Origin: Microbacterium sp. | GTDB lineage: Bacteria > Actinomycetota > Actinomycetes > Actinomycetales > Microbacteriaceae | Assembly: GCA_019510305.1 (NCBI GenBank) | Contig: JAEKKN010000030.1 | Coordinates: 1-64,000, forward strand | DNA length: 64,000 bases | Direction of reading: 5' to 3' | Shown here: piece by piece, positions 18,643 to 28,481 of the stretch | Layout of the letters: the number at the start of each line of letters is the position of its first letter | Numbering within the stretch: the stretch's first letter is position 1 | Made by a program: the position numbers and the translations under genes | The notes under the pieces: model-generated | The model's input: only the letters and a program-made list of their open reading frames with translations | The model's database searches: none | What the model was told of the DNA's origin: nothing

Positions 18643-19992
18643 CTACTTGCCGCTCGTCTTGTCGACAGCGGGGGTTTCGTAGGTCTGGTTGGGAGTGAGC
18701 GGCGGAACGGCCGGAGTCTCCTTCGACGCGAACCGGCGCATGATGAAACCGGTCAGCGAGGGTCGACCCTGCTGCTTGTTCCATACGTCGACCGCGACGG
18801 CGAACAGCAGCACGAGGCCCTTGATCATCGAGACGACGTCTGCGCCGGCGCCCATGAGGGCGAGGCCGTTGTTGAGGAACGCCATCACGAGACCACCGAT
18901 GATCGACCCGATGACCGTGCCGATACCGCCCGAGACCGCAGCGCCGCCGATGAACACCGACGCGATCGCGTCGAGCTCCCAGCCGTTGCCGTCCTGTGGA
19001 CCGGATGCCGCCGCGCGGGCCACGTAGATCATGCCCGCGAGAGCCGCGAGGACCGACATGTTCATCATCACGAAGAAGTCGACCCAGCGGTCCTTCACGC
19101 CGGACAGACGGGATGCCTGGCGGTTGCCGCCGACCGCGTAGATGTGGCGGCCGAACACCGTGTTGTTGGTGACGAACGAGTAGAGGATGACGAGCACGAG
19201 CAGGATGATGCCCGAGACCGGGAAGCTGGTGCCCGGGCGGCCGGTGGCGAACAGCCAGCCCGCGACCAGGATCACGGCCGAGATCAGCACGACCTTGATG
19301 ACGCTCACCCAGAGCGGCGCGCTGACGGAGCCCATCCTCTTCTGCACTCCGCGGGTGCGGATCTCCCAGAACACGATCCACGCGACGCCGAGCAGGGCGA
19401 GGACCATCGTGAGCACGTTGAAGTTCAGCGGCAGTGCGAGCTCGGGCAGGTATCCGGAACCGATCACCCGGAATCCCGGCGGGACAGGGATGGTGGTGGA
19501 CTGTCCGATGAACTGGTTCGCACCGCGGAAGAACAGCATTCCGGCCAGCGTCACGATGAACGCGGGGACGCCGACGTAGGCGACCCAGAAGCCCTGCCAA
19601 GCACCGACGAGGATGCCGACGCCGATGCCCAGCACGATCGCGAGCGGCCAGGGGAGGTTCCACTCCGCCATCGACTTCGCGACGATGATGCCGGTGAACG
19701 CCGCCACCGAGCCGACCGACAGGTCGATGTGGCCCATGATGATCACCATCACCATGCCGATCGCGAGGATCAGGATGTACGAGTACTGGTTGACGACGTT
19801 GATCAGGTTTTCGGGCGACAGCGTGAGTCCCGTGCCCTTGACGACGAAGGTGAGCAGCTGGAACAGCGCCAGGATCACGATCAAGCTGCCGAGGATGCCG
19901 AACTGGCGCAGCTTGGACTGACCGCCGCCGAACATCTTGGTGATGTCGCGGAAGTGGAAGGACGACGACGTCTGCGAAGTGTCGGTGCTCAT
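18643..19992 (-). CDS. mmsB: Sugar ABC transporter permease (MmsB/GguB-like)
   Basis: A 449-aa inner-membrane permease for monosaccharides, with about ten hydrophobic segments. The family signature is [26 protein letters not shown] and later [29 protein letters not shown]. It starts at the ATG at 19992, which overlaps the ATPase stop by 4 nt (ATGA), so translation is coupled. The long hydrophilic N-terminus (about 30 aa) and the loop of about 90 residues in the middle are typical of this subgroup. Confidence 0.92.
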   Translation of the reverse strand: MSTDTSQTSSSFHFRDITKMFGGGQSKLRQFGILGSLIVILALFQLLTFVVKGTGLTLSPENLINVVNQYSYILILAIGMVMVIIMGHIDLSVGSVAAFTGIIVAKSMAEWNLPWPLAIVLGIGVGILVGAWQGFWVAYVGVPAFIVTLAGMLFFRGANQFIGQSTTIPVPPGFRVIGSGYLPELALPLNFNVLTMVLALLGVAWIVFWEIRTRGVQKRMGSVSAPLWVSVIKVVLISAVILVAGWLFATGRPGTSFPVSGIILLVLVILYSFVTNNTVFGRHIYAVGGNRQASRLSGVKDRWVDFFVMMNMSVLAALAGMIYVARAAASGPQDGNGWELDAIASVFIGGAAVSGGIGTVIGSIIGGLVMAFLNNGLALMGAGADVVSMIKGLVLLFAVAVDVWNKQQGRPSLTGFIMRRFASKETPAVPPLTPNQTYETPAVDKTSGK

Positions 19993-21557
19993 GCGGAAGC
20001 CTTCTGGTTCGAGGAGGTCATGCTACGCATGAGGGCCTCCGGAGTTGCCTGATCGGCCGGGATGCAGTCGGTGACCCGGCCTTCGAAAACGGTGTAGATG
20101 CGGTCGGAGATTCCCAGCAGTTCAGGGAGCTCGCTGGAGATGACGATGACACCCTTGCCCTGAGCTGCGAGCTGGTTGATGATCGCGTAGATCTCGTACT
20201 TGGCGCCGACGTCGATGCCACGGGTCGGCTCGTCGAGGATCAGCAGGTCGGGATCGGTGAACATCCACTTCGCCAGCACGACCTTCTGCTGGTTCCCTCC
20301 AGACAGCTTCCCGACGCCCTCCTCCACGGAGGGGGTCTTGATGCGCATGGCCTTGCGGTACTCCTCCGCGACCGCGTACTCGGCGCGCGAGTCGACCACG
20401 CCGTGCTTGGAGATCTTCGACAGCTTCGCCGCCACGGTCGACCTCTTGATGGTGTCGAGCAGGTTGAGTCCGAGCACCTTGCGGTCCTCGCTCACGTACG
20501 CGAGCCCGTGCTTGATGGCCGACGCGACGTCGGGCAGCACGATCTCCCGTCCGTCCTTGATCAGGGTGCCGGAGAGGAAGTTGCCGTAGGAGCGGCCGAA
20601 GATGCTCATCGCGAACTCGGTGCGTCCGGCGCCCATCAGGCCGGCGATGCCGACGACCTCGCCGCGACGGACGTTGATGCTCGAGCCCTTCACGACCATG
20701 CGCTCGGAGACGCTCGGATGCTGCACCCACCAGTCCCTGACCTCGAAGAACACCTCGCCGATGTTCGGCGTGCGGTCGGGGTACCGGCTCTCGAGCGAGC
20801 GCCCCACCATGCCGCGGATGATGCGGTCCTCGTTGATCTCGCCCCGGGAGATGTCGAGCGTCTCGACCGTGCGTCCGTCGCGGATGATCTTGATCTCGTC
20901 GGCGATCTGCTCGATCTCGTTGAGCTTGTGGCTGATGATGATCGACGCGATCCCCTTGGCCTTGAGGCCGAGGATCAGGTCGAGCAGGTGCTGCGAGTCG
21001 TTCTCGTTCAACGCCGCAGTCGGCTCGTCGAGGATGAGCAGCTTGACGTCCTTGTTGAGCGCCTTCGCGATCTCGATCAACTGCTGCTTGCCGACGCCGA
21101 GGGTCTTGATGGCCACGTCGGGATCTTCGTTGAGGCCCACGCGTGCGAGCAGTTCGACGGCGCGCTGCTTCTGCGCCTGCCAGTCGATGCGGGCGCCCCG
21201 GCGGATCTCGTTGCCGAGGAAGATGTTCTCGGTGACCGACAGCTCGGGGATCAGCGCGAGCTCCTGGTGGATGATCACGATGCCCGCGGCTTCGCTGGCC
21301 GCGATGTCCTTGAAGCGCTGCTCCTGCCCGTAGAGCAGGATCTCGCCGTCGTAGGTGCCGAACGGGTAGACACCCGACAGCACCTTCATGAGGGTGGACT
21401 TGCCCGCACCGTTCTCGCCGCAGATCGCGTGGATCTCGCCGGAGCGAACGGTGATCGAGACATCGGACAGTGCCTTGACCCCAGGGAACTCCTTGGTGAT
21501 GCGGCGCATCTCCAAGATGGGGCCTGATACGACCGGCAACGTTGCTGTGGTGCTCAC
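19989..21557 (-). CDS. mmsA: Sugar ABC transporter ATP-binding protein, double domain (MmsA/GguA-like)
   Basis: A 522-aa ATPase with two nucleotide-binding domains. The first has [10 protein letters not shown] and [13 protein letters not shown]; the second has the degenerate A-loop [31 protein letters not shown] and [12 protein letters not shown], as in all monosaccharide (RbsA-type) ATPases. The GTG at 21557 is chosen because AGGAAG sits 4 nt before it; the ATG at 21584 has purines directly against it. The LacI operator at 21590-21605 lies just upstream. Confidence 0.92.
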   Translation of the reverse strand: MSTTATLPVVSGPILEMRRITKEFPGVKALSDVSITVRSGEIHAICGENGAGKSTLMKVLSGVYPFGTYDGEILLYGQEQRFKDIAASEAAGIVIIHQELALIPELSVTENIFLGNEIRRGARIDWQAQKQRAVELLARVGLNEDPDVAIKTLGVGKQQLIEIAKALNKDVKLLILDEPTAALNENDSQHLLDLILGLKAKGIASIIISHKLNEIEQIADEIKIIRDGRTVETLDISRGEINEDRIIRGMVGRSLESRYPDRTPNIGEVFFEVRDWWVQHPSVSERMVVKGSSINVRRGEVVGIAGLMGAGRTEFAMSIFGRSYGNFLSGTLIKDGREIVLPDVASAIKHGLAYVSEDRKVLGLNLLDTIKRSTVAAKLSKISKHGVVDSRAEYAVAEEYRKAMRIKTPSVEEGVGKLSGGNQQKVVLAKWMFTDPDLLILDEPTRGIDVGAKYEIYAIINQLAAQGKGVIVISSELPELLGISDRIYTVFEGRVTDCIPADQATPEALMRSMTSSNQKASA

Positions 21558-21589
21558 GGATCTTCCTCGCGCCTTCGCGGTCATCTTCC

Positions 21590-21605
21590 ATGTGACCGTT
21601 CACAT
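21590..21605. promoter_or_regulatory. LacI-type operator in front of the sugar transport operon
   Basis: ATGTGACCGTTCACAT is a near-perfect palindrome with the central CG typical of LacI-family sites. It lies 33 nt before the mmsA start, and a second copy precedes the LacI gene. Confidence 0.75.
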
Positions 21606-21636
21606 TGGTTTATATGGTCTACGTTCCACGGGGCAG

Positions 21637-21642
21637 TGTCAA
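21637..21642 (-). promoter_or_regulatory. Candidate -35 (TTGACA) of the mmsA-mmsB-chvE operon
   Basis: A perfect TTGACA on the minus strand sits between the LacI gene and mmsA. AT-rich CATATAAA (21608-21616) lies 20-22 nt downstream, somewhat far for a standard -10, so the exact -10 is uncertain. The operator is just beyond it, which suits repression. Confidence 0.5.
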
Positions 21643-21664
21643 GCCCGTGATCGAATCGTGCTCT

Positions 21665-22678
21665 TTATCGCATCGCCGAGGACTCGCGCAGACGCAGCGT
21701 CGTCTGCAGCGGCCCGAACTCCGGCACGGCCTCGCCGCGGATCTGTGCGAGCAGGATGCGCACCGCCCGGCGACCGAGCTCGGTGAAGTCCTGATGCACG
21801 GTCGTCAACGACGGCGCGACGTGAGCGGCCACCGGGATGTCATCGAACCCGACCACGCTCACATCCGCGGGCACCCGCACGCCCGACACGCGGAACCCGT
21901 GCATGAGTCCGATCGCCATCTGATCGTTGGCGACGAAGATGCCGGTGAAGTCACGCCTGCGCGACAACTCCTCACCTGCGAAGAACCCGAAGTCCGCCGT
22001 CCAGTCGCCGCGGATCGGCGGGAATGTGGGCAGGTCGGCGTCACGCAGCGCTTCGAGGTATCCCCGCATCCGCGACTCCGCCTCGATCCAGTCCTGCGGC
22101 CCCGCGAGATGGAGGATGTCGGTGTGGCCCAGGGAGATCAGGTGCTCTGTGGCCGCCCGCGCACCGGCGACCTGGTCGGCGGAGTGGCTGACGCCGTCGG
22201 ACCCGGATGCGGTCTGCAGCGTGACGAACGGGATGTCGACCGCCATGCCGCGCAGCACATGGAACACCCGCACCTGCGGGGCGAGCACGACGATGCCGTC
22301 GACCTGCTCACGCGAGAGCTGGCGCAGCGCCTGGCCGATCGCCTCGGGAGTGGTCGCCGAGAGGTTCAGCGTCGAGACCGAGTAGCCCGCTTCGCGCGCT
22401 GCATCCTCGATCCCCACGATGGACGACGTGGGGCCGAACTCCCCCACGGTCGCCGACAGGATGCCTAGCATGTTCGACTTGCTGGTCACCAACGCGCGGG
22501 CCGCGAGGTTCGGCCGGTAGTCGAGCACCGAGATCGCGTCGAGCACCTTCGCCTTGGTCTCCGGACGGATGCTCGGGTGATCGTTCAAGACGCGCGACAC
22601 CGTCTGATGCGACACCCCCGCCAGCCGCGCCACGTCGCGGATGCTCGGCATCCTCCCGCGCTCTGAAGCCGTCGACAT
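21665..22678 (-). CDS. LacI-family transcriptional repressor of the sugar transporter
   Basis: A 337-aa repressor. The HTH is SIRDVARLAGVSHQTVSRVLN (about residues 12-32) with hinge LAARALVTSK, followed by a periplasmic-binding-protein-like sugar-sensing domain (GILSATVGEFGP, VVGFDDIPVAAHVAPSLTTV). The ATG at 22678 has AGGAGG 5 nt upstream; the GTG one codon earlier is too close. It lies directly upstream of mmsA-mmsB-chvE in the same direction. Matching palindromes precede both the operon and this gene, so it probably represses both and is released by the imported sugar. Confidence 0.93.
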   Translation of the reverse strand: MSTASERGRMPSIRDVARLAGVSHQTVSRVLNDHPSIRPETKAKVLDAISVLDYRPNLAARALVTSKSNMLGILSATVGEFGPTSSIVGIEDAAREAGYSVSTLNLSATTPEAIGQALRQLSREQVDGIVVLAPQVRVFHVLRGMAVDIPFVTLQTASGSDGVSHSADQVAGARAATEHLISLGHTDILHLAGPQDWIEAESRMRGYLEALRDADLPTFPPIRGDWTADFGFFAGEELSRRRDFTGIFVANDQMAIGLMHGFRVSGVRVPADVSVVGFDDIPVAAHVAPSLTTVHQDFTELGRRAVRILLAQIRGEAVPEFGPLQTTLRLRESSAMR

Positions 22679-22692
22679 CACAGCCTCCTCGC

Positions 22693-22708
22693 ATGTGCAC
22701 GGTCACAT
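22693..22708. promoter_or_regulatory. LacI-type operator before the lacI-like gene
   Basis: ATGTGCACGGTCACAT keeps both half-sites and the central CG of the operator at 21590. It is 14 nt upstream of the start codon, which predicts autoregulation. Confidence 0.7.
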
Positions 22709-22799
22709 AGAACACCCCCATTATGTACACAGAACGCTTCGTGCGCATTCGCGTCTCGCCGAGCAGGGCTCCTGCGTCTCCTCCCAGCAACCTCTCAGC

Positions 22800-22833
22800 A
22801 AAAAACCTTGTCCCCCATTTGGGGGACAAGGTT
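22800..22833 (-). terminator. Strong intrinsic terminator
   Basis: AACCTTGTCCCCCA and TGGGGGACAAGGTT form a perfect 14-bp stem with a 2-nt loop; on the minus strand it runs into TTTTTT. It terminates the gene at 22973-23392 and isolates the LacI gene from it. Confidence 0.85.
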
Positions 22834-22923
22834 GATCGGGGTTACCCTCGATATGCAGCTGGGGCTGTCTGCCGGATTTTTGGGGAACCGACAGCAGATG
22901 TATCGCCTCCTTCACGGAGACTC

Positions 22924-22958
22924 GCGCCCTCCCGGGAACCCGAATCCTGAGAGGGCGC
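22924..22958 (-). terminator. Weaker hairpin after the 139-aa gene
   Basis: GCGCCCTC pairs with GAGGGCGC across a 19-nt loop, 14 nt beyond the stop at 22973. There is no U-run; it may assist the stronger terminator at 22800. Confidence 0.4.
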
Positions 22959-22972
22959 GGTGCGTCTCGGCG

Positions 22973-23392
22973 TCAGCCGCGCGCCGCCATCCCCGCATAG
23001 AGGAGGCTCCCCGTCTGCGGGTCGGCCAGCACCTGAACCTGCTCCCCCACCCGCGGGATCTCCAGTCGCGACACCAAGGCGTGGATGGCCACCGCCTGGT
23101 CTCCCACCTGCAGGGTGAGCACGATGCTGGGGTTGTCATTGATCGTCTGCCCGGTGTCCTGCATCCCGAGCACCGTCGCGGGCTGCGTCGGCACCCCGGC
23201 CGCGCGCAGCGCCGCAACGTGCTCGGCCTGATGGATCGACGATGTCGCCTGCTGCATGGCCTCGGTGAACTCGAGACCCATGAACGCCTTGGTCATCTTT
23301 CCCATGAACCCGCGGCCTGCGGCGATGTCATCGGCCATCTGCATGGCCTCTTCCTGACGCTCCTGCGCCGACTTGCGGTTGAACAGTCCCAT
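22973..23392 (-). CDS. Hypothetical 139-aa cytoplasmic protein
   Basis: Unknown function. The protein begins MGLFNRKSAQERQEEAMQMADDIAAGRGFMGKMTKAFMG: a short MGLF membrane-binding-like start, a charged helix, and then a beta-rich half (ATVLGMQDTGQTINDNPSIVLTLQVG...AIHALVSRLEIPRVGEQVQVLADPQTG) like an OB- or DUF-type fold seen in actinobacterial SHOCT-associated proteins, though no SHOCT domain is present. ATG at 23392 with AGGGAG 6 nt upstream. It is followed by a strong terminator and appears monocistronic. Confidence 0.75.
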   Translation of the reverse strand: MGLFNRKSAQERQEEAMQMADDIAAGRGFMGKMTKAFMGLEFTEAMQQATSSIHQAEHVAALRAAGVPTQPATVLGMQDTGQTINDNPSIVLTLQVGDQAVAIHALVSRLEIPRVGEQVQVLADPQTGSLLYAGMAARG

Positions 23393-23460
23393 GATCGCTC
23401 CCTGTGGTGGTTGACGTACCGCCACGCTATGGAACGGCCGACGTCTACCGATCACGGATC

Positions 23461-24393
23461 TCAGGAGATGATTCGGGCTCCAGGCACCGGCCCATGCACA
23501 TGCAGCGATTCGAGGCCGCGATCGCGCAGCGCCGCCTGCACCTGCTGAGCACCCTCTGGGTCGGCGCACAGCAGAGCGACGGTGGGGCCCGAACCGGAGA
23601 CGATCCCCTGCAGCGCCCCCGAGCTCACGCCGAGCCGGATGGTCTCGTCGAGATCCGGACGCACGTCCACGGCGGCGGCCTGCAGGTCGTTGAACAGACT
23701 CCCGGCGAGCTCTTCCGCGTCTCCTGAACGCAGCGCCTGCAACACCGGGACCGGAACGTCGAGAGACAGCGGTGGATCGTCGGCGAACGCTCCCTCCTGC
23801 TCGCGCAGCACATCCAGACGCTCGTAGACGAGCGGCGTCGAGAGTCCTTCTTCGCTGGTCACCAGCACCCAGTCGAAGCGTCCGCGCGCCAGCGCGGGAT
23901 TCAGCTGATCGCCGCGGCCGGTGCCGACGGCGGTGCCTCCATGCAGCGCGAACGGCACGTCCGCTCCGAGGCGTGCGGCCAGTTCGTGCAACCGGGTCTG
24001 CGAGAATCCGGTTCCCCAGAGCGCGTCGCACGCGACCAGCGCCGCCGCAGCATCCGCCGATCCACCGCCCATGCCGCCGGCCACCGGGACGCTCTTGCGG
24101 ATCTCCAGTGCGACGCCGCCGTCGTAGTCGGCTGCGGCGGCCAGAAGCTTCGCGGCGCGCATCGCCAGATTGCGATCGTCGAGCGGCACGGAGTCGGGGT
24201 CGTCGAGCCCCGACACGGTGATGGAGAAGTCGGATGCCGGTCTGGCGATCACGTCTTCATAGAGCGAGACGGCTTGGAACACCGTCGCGAGCGCGTGATA
24301 GCCGTCGTCGTGGCGCCCCCCGACGCCGAGATACACGTTGATCTTCCCCGGCGCGCGCACATGCACGGCTCCGATCGACGACAAGACGCTCAT
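23461..24393 (-). CDS. ispE: 4-diphosphocytidyl-2-C-methyl-D-erythritol kinase
   Basis: A 310-aa GHMP kinase of the non-mevalonate isoprenoid pathway; it phosphorylates CDP-ME. Landmarks: VRAPGKINVYLGVGGRHDDGYHAL at the N-terminus and the ATP loop VPVAGGMGGGSADAAAALVA around residue 100. The ATG at 24393 gives this start; a longer frame runs into the neighbouring reductase gene. It lies 7 nt after the aldo/keto reductase stop, so rsmA, the reductase and ispE form one operon, with the reductase inserted into the usual rsmA-ispE pair. Confidence 0.95.
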   Translation of the reverse strand: MSVLSSIGAVHVRAPGKINVYLGVGGRHDDGYHALATVFQAVSLYEDVIARPASDFSITVSGLDDPDSVPLDDRNLAMRAAKLLAAAADYDGGVALEIRKSVPVAGGMGGGSADAAAALVACDALWGTGFSQTRLHELAARLGADVPFALHGGTAVGTGRGDQLNPALARGRFDWVLVTSEEGLSTPLVYERLDVLREQEGAFADDPPLSLDVPVPVLQALRSGDAEELAGSLFNDLQAAAVDVRPDLDETIRLGVSSGALQGIVSGSGPTVALLCADPEGAQQVQAALRDRGLESLHVHGPVPGARIIS

Positions 24394-24400
24394 TCCCGGC

Positions 24401-25468
24401 TCACAGATCCGAGGACTTCGCCCACAGATTGACGTCGATGGAACCTGCGAGTTCGTCGATGCGCCCGAGCTCGTCGGCGGTGAAAGCCGCACCGTTCACG
24501 GCCGCGATGTTCTCATCGAGCTGCTCGGGTCGCGAAGCGCCGACAAGGGCCGAAGCGACGACGGGATTGCGCAGCGTCCACTGCAGCGCGAGCTGAGCGA
24601 GGGATTGCCCGCGTTCCCGCGCGATGTCGTTCAACGCGCGCAGGGCGTGCACTGCGGATTCGGGCAACGGCTCGTCCGACAGCGAGCGGCGCTTCTGCGC
24701 GCGCTCGGCCGTGCCGTCTCCCAGGTACTTGTCGGTGAGCAGCCCCTGCGCCAGCGGCGTGAATGCGATCGCACCCAGGCCTGACTGCTCGAGGGTCTCG
24801 GTCAGCCCGTCTTCGATCCAGCGGTTGAGTATCGAGTATGCGGGCTGATGGATCACGAGCGGGGTGCCGAGCTCCTGAGCCACCGCGACGGCCTCGGCCG
24901 TGCGCTCGGCACTGTACGACGAGATGCCCACGTAGAGCGCCTTGCCCTGCTTCACCAGGGTGTCGAGCGCGCCGACGGTCTCGGCGATCGGCGTCACCGG
25001 ATCGACCCGATGCGAGTAGAAGATGTCGACGTAGTCGAGACGCATGCTCGTCAGCGACTGCTCGGCGCTCGCGAGGATGTACTTGCGGCTCGCGTAGTCG
25101 CCGTACGGTCCCGGCCACATGTCCCACCCGGCCTTCGACGAGATGATCAGCTCATCGCGGTAGGGCCGGAAGTCCTCTGCGAAGATGCGTCCGAAGTTCT
25201 TCTCGGCGGAGCCGTAGGGCGGACCGTAGTTGTTCGCGAGGTCGAAGTGGGTGATGCCGCGGTCGAAGGCGTGCCGCAGCAGGGCACGCTGGTTGTCGAG
25301 CGGGATGTTGTCGCCGAAGTTCCACCACAGGCCGAGCGAGATCGGCGGCAGATACAGGCCGGATGCCCCGACCTGGCGGTACTCGAACTGCTCGTAGCGG
25401 CTCTCCGCGGCCGTGTAGGGCCGATGGATCTCGGGGACGTCAGGGCTGAAGCGCGGCGAGGGACTCAC
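24401..25468 (-). CDS. Aldo/keto reductase (YghZ/L-glyceraldehyde-3-phosphate reductase type)
   Basis: A 355-aa NADPH-dependent reductase. It has the AKR barrel: [31 protein letters not shown] (catalytic Asp/Tyr region), the active-site Lys in [15 protein letters not shown], the His in [12 protein letters not shown], and the C-terminal coenzyme segment [17 protein letters not shown]. The WPGPYG segment is typical of the YghZ branch. The GTG at 25468 overlaps the rsmA stop by GTGA, so it is translationally coupled. The physiological substrate is unknown. Confidence 0.9.
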   Translation of the reverse strand: MSPSPRFSPDVPEIHRPYTAAESRYEQFEYRQVGASGLYLPPISLGLWWNFGDNIPLDNQRALLRHAFDRGITHFDLANNYGPPYGSAEKNFGRIFAEDFRPYRDELIISSKAGWDMWPGPYGDYASRKYILASAEQSLTSMRLDYVDIFYSHRVDPVTPIAETVGALDTLVKQGKALYVGISSYSAERTAEAVAVAQELGTPLVIHQPAYSILNRWIEDGLTETLEQSGLGAIAFTPLAQGLLTDKYLGDGTAERAQKRRSLSDEPLPESAVHALRALNDIARERGQSLAQLALQWTLRNPVVASALVGASRPEQLDENIAAVNGAAFTADELGRIDELAGSIDVNLWAKSSDL

Positions 25469-26313
25469 CGTGCCAGATTAGCCGCTGCGATGCGCTGATA
25501 GTCGTCGACCGTCAGGTCCTCACCCCGGGCTGTCGGTGCGACGCCTGCGGCCTCAAGCACCTCGGATGCCGCCGCCGAGCTGCCGAAGATGCCCGAGAGC
25601 GCCTGGCGCAGCATCTTGCGACGCTGATTGAATGCGGCGTCCACGATCTGGAAGGTGCGGCGGCGCTCGTCGATCGAGCCGCGCTCGCCCTCGGCGCGGT
25701 CGAATCCGACCAGCAGGCTGTCGACGTTCGGCACCGGCCAGAACACCTGGCGAGACACTGTGCCCGCGAGCTTCCATTCGCCGTACCACGCGGCCTTCAC
25801 ACTCGGGGTGCCGTAGATCTTCGAGCCCGGCTTCGCGGCGAGCCGCTCGGCGACTTCGGCCTGCACCATCACCACGCCGCGCTGCAGGTGATCGAAGGTC
25901 TCGAGGAAGTGCAGCAGCACGGGCACGGAGATGTTGTAAGGCAGGTTCGCGACCAGCACGGTCGGCTCCCCCGGGAGCTCGGTGACACGCAGCGCGTCGG
26001 CGTCGACGACCGTCAGCTTCCCGGGCTCGACGCCGTGATCGGCCGCGGTCTGCGGAAGACGGGCGGCGAGGCGGTGATCGATCTCGACCGCGGTGACGGA
26101 TGCGCCCGCTTCGAGGATCGCGAGGGTCAGCGACCCGAGACCCGGACCGACCTCGACCACGCGCTCCCCCGGCTGCACGCGCGCGGCGTGCACGATCTTG
26201 CGCACCGTGTTCGCGTCGACCACGAAGTTCTGGCCCAGCTTCTTGGTGGGGGTGACGTCGAGCTCGGCGGCAAGACTGCGGATCTCGGTTGCGCCGAGGA
26301 GGGTGACGGTCAT
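25465..26313 (-). CDS. rsmA: 16S rRNA dimethyladenosine transferase RsmA (KsgA)
   Basis: A 282-aa methyltransferase that dimethylates the two adjacent adenosines near the 3' end of 16S rRNA. Landmarks: [18 protein letters not shown] motif [20 protein letters not shown], and the catalytic [15 protein letters not shown]. The ATG at 26313 gives a standard N-terminus; the frame is open upstream but runs antisense to the MFS gene. GACAAT lies 6 nt before it. It is the first gene of the rsmA-reductase-ispE unit. Loss of KsgA usually gives kasugamycin resistance. Confidence 0.95.
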   Translation of the reverse strand: MTVTLLGATEIRSLAAELDVTPTKKLGQNFVVDANTVRKIVHAARVQPGERVVEVGPGLGSLTLAILEAGASVTAVEIDHRLAARLPQTAADHGVEPGKLTVVDADALRVTELPGEPTVLVANLPYNISVPVLLHFLETFDHLQRGVVMVQAEVAERLAAKPGSKIYGTPSVKAAWYGEWKLAGTVSRQVFWPVPNVDSLLVGFDRAEGERGSIDERRRTFQIVDAAFNQRRKMLRQALSGIFGSSAAASEVLEAAGVAPTARGEDLTVDDYQRIAAANLAR

Positions 26314-26337
26314 TGCTCCATTGTCTCCTACCCTCAG

Positions 26338-26343
26338 TAGTCT
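26338..26343 (+). promoter_or_regulatory. -10 hexamer TAGTCT, leaderless promoter of the MFS gene
   Basis: TAGTCT ends 6 nt before the ATG at 26350. Only 36 bp separate this ATG from the divergent rsmA start. Confidence 0.55.
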
Positions 26344-26349
26344 TCTGGG

Positions 26350-27624
26350 ATGCCCTCCCTCGGTGAACTGATCGCGCCTCGGCGCATGGGCGCCGATTTC
26401 CGGTGGCTGCTCGCCTCGTCGTGGACCAGCAACGTCGGCGACGGCGTCGCCCTGGCCGCGGCTCCGCTGCTGATCGCCTCGATGACGTCGTCGCCGATCC
26501 TCGTGGCCTCCGGCGCGATCCTGCAGTTCCTGCCCTGGCTTCTGTTCGGGTTGCACGCCGGTGCGATCGCCGACCGCTTCGACCGTCGACGCCTCGTGAT
26601 GCTCGCGAACGCGGCGCGTGCCGTCGTGCTGCTCGCGCTGTGCGTGTTCCTGTTCACCGGCACCGCGAACATCTGGATCGTGCTGGCCACGGCGTTCCTG
26701 TACGGCACGGCCGAGGTGTTCGTCGACACCGCGGGCAGCACGCTGCTGCCGATGATCGTGAAGCCCGCGGATCTCGGCATCGGCAACGCCCGGCTGCAGG
26801 CCGGCTATCTCGTCGCAAACCAGTTCGCCGGCCCACCGCTCGGCGCGTTCCTGTTCGCCGCCGGCACCGCGTGGCCGTTCCTGCTCGAGGTCGTCTGCGT
26901 CGCGCTGGCCGTGGTGCTGATTTCGCGCATGGCTCGCACGCCCGTGCCTCCTCGCGCTTCGACAGGCTCAGCGATCGAGAAGTCGCATGTGCACACCGAC
27001 ATCGCCGAGGGTCTGCGCTGGCTGTGGGGCAACCCTCCGGTGCGGATGCTGGTGCTCATCATCCTCGTGTTCAACGTGACGTGGGCTGCACCCTGGGGCG
27101 TGCTCGTGCTCTATGCGACCGAGCACCTGCACATGGGGGCGATCGGCTACGGCGCCCTGACCACGGCATCCGCCGCCGGCGGCCTGCTCGCCACAGTGAG
27201 CTTCGGCTGGCTCGAGCGGCACGTGTCGTTCGCGACCCTCATGCGCGTCGTACTGTCTCTCGAGGTGCTCATGCACCTCGCCTTCGCCCTCACGACGGTC
27301 GGCTGGGTCGCGCTCGTGATCATGTTCGTGTTCGGCGCCTATGCCTTCGTCTGGGGCACGATCTCGACGACCGTGCGGCAGCGGCTGGTGCCGCATGAAC
27401 TGCAGGGACGCGTGTCGTCCGTGAACATGGTGGGCGTGTTCGGCGGCATGGTGATCGGCCAGGCCCTCGGCGGCGTGATCGCCGAGATCTGGGGCCTCAC
27501 CGCGCCCTGGTGGTTCGCCTTCGTCGGGGCCGCGATCACCCTCGTGCTCGTATGGCGCCCTATCTCGCAGATCGTGAGCGCCCGGCCGGTCGCCGACCCG
27601 GATCAGTCCGTGAAGGAGCCGTAG
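26350..27624 (+). CDS. MFS transporter
   Basis: A 424-aa membrane transporter with 12 hydrophobic segments. The segment [23 protein letters not shown] (about residues 77-99) matches the loop 2-3 signature of the major facilitator superfamily, and the protein resembles MFS_3/enterobactin-exporter-like members. The substrate is unknown. The central cytoplasmic loop (about residues 200-215) contains [13 protein letters not shown], which is encoded by a copy of repeat B. The last 22 bp overlap the end of tatD on the opposite strand. Confidence 0.87.
   Translation: MPSLGELIAPRRMGADFRWLLASSWTSNVGDGVALAAAPLLIASMTSSPILVASGAILQFLPWLLFGLHAGAIADRFDRRRLVMLANAARAVVLLALCVFLFTGTANIWIVLATAFLYGTAEVFVDTAGSTLLPMIVKPADLGIGNARLQAGYLVANQFAGPPLGAFLFAAGTAWPFLLEVVCVALAVVLISRMARTPVPPRASTGSAIEKSHVHTDIAEGLRWLWGNPPVRMLVLIILVFNVTWAAPWGVLVLYATEHLHMGAIGYGALTTASAAGGLLATVSFGWLERHVSFATLMRVVLSLEVLMHLAFALTTVGWVALVIMFVFGAYAFVWGTISTTVRQRLVPHELQGRVSSVNMVGVFGGMVIGQALGGVIAEIWGLTAPWWFAFVGAAITLVLVWRPISQIVSARPVADPDQSVKEP
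26957..26974. repeat. Dispersed repeat B inside the MFS gene
   Basis: CTTCGACAGGCTCAGCGA is read in frame as ASTGSAI in the loop between the two six-helix halves. Confidence 0.75.
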
Positions 27625-28481
27625 ACCCGCAGCGTGTTCTCGGCGAGCTGCGCGCACAGCTCGTCGACGTCGAGGTTCAGCTCCGCGGCTATGAACCGCA
27701 CCGTGATCGGCACGAGGTAGGGGGCGTTCGGACGCCCCCGCAGCGGAGTGGGCGTGAGGAACGGCGCGTCGGTCTCCACGAGGATGCGGTCGAGCGGGGT
27801 CACTGCGAGCGCATCACGCAGATTCTGCGCGTTCTTGAAGGTGATGTTGCCAGCGAAAGACAGGTGGTAGCCGGCATCCGCGCAGACCCTGGCCATCGCG
27901 TCATCGCCCGAGAAGCAGTGGAACACGGTCTTCTCCGGGGCGCCGACGCGGGTCAGCGTCTCGAGGACCGCCTCGTGCGCGTCACGGTCGTGGATCTGCA
28001 TCGCGATGCCGTGCTTCTTCGCGAGCGCTATGTGCGCCTCGAAGGATTCGAACTGCGGCGCCCGGCGTTCGGGCTCGGTGCGGAAGAAGTCCAGACCGGT
28101 CTCGCCGATCGCCCGTGTACGCGGGTGGGCGGCCAGCTCGTCGATCACCGCGATCGCTTCGTCGAGCATTCCCTTCTCGGCATACGTCGGCGCGTCGTTC
28201 GGATGGATCGCCACGGCGGCGAGCACCCGGGGATCGGATGCCGCGGCCTCGACGGCCCAGCGCGACGACTCGATGTCGCCAGAGGCCTGCACGACACCGG
28301 CGATGCCGGCGGCGGCGGCGCGATCGAGCTGTTCAGTCAGCGACAGCGGCTCATCGCCGTCGAGGATCTCCAGGTGCGCGTGATTGTCGTAGACCGCGAC
28401 GGCGAGCGGATCGGGTGCCGGCGGATACTTCAGGTCCTTGCGCCCGTCGCCCGAGCGCTCCCGCACATAGGTCTCGACCAT
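27603..28481 (-). CDS. tatD: TatD-family hydrolase / DNase
   Basis: A 292-aa metal-dependent hydrolase (TIM barrel) with 3'-5' nuclease activity in studied homologues. Metal ligands: NHAHLEI (first His pair), AIGETGLDFFR (Glu), MQIHDRDA (His), VFHCFSGD (His) and LVETDAPFLTP (Asp). The ATG at 28481 shares one base with the stop of the 106-aa gene upstream (TGATG). It sits in the metG-unknown-tatD unit, an order widespread in actinobacteria just before rsmA. Here the MFS gene separates tatD from rsmA. Confidence 0.93.
   Translation of the reverse strand: MVETYVRERSGDGRKDLKYPPAPDPLAVAVYDNHAHLEILDGDEPLSLTEQLDRAAAAGIAGVVQASGDIESSRWAVEAAASDPRVLAAVAIHPNDAPTYAEKGMLDEAIAVIDELAAHPRTRAIGETGLDFFRTEPERRAPQFESFEAHIALAKKHGIAMQIHDRDAHEAVLETLTRVGAPEKTVFHCFSGDDAMARVCADAGYHLSFAGNITFKNAQNLRDALAVTPLDRILVETDAPFLTPTPLRGRPNAPYLVPITVRFIAAELNLDVDELCAQLAENTLRVYGSFTD

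Noticed and set aside
21557..21584. ATG start at 21584 for mmsA
   Set aside because: A purine stretch abuts the ATG with no spacing; the GTG at 21557 has a well-placed AGGAAG.
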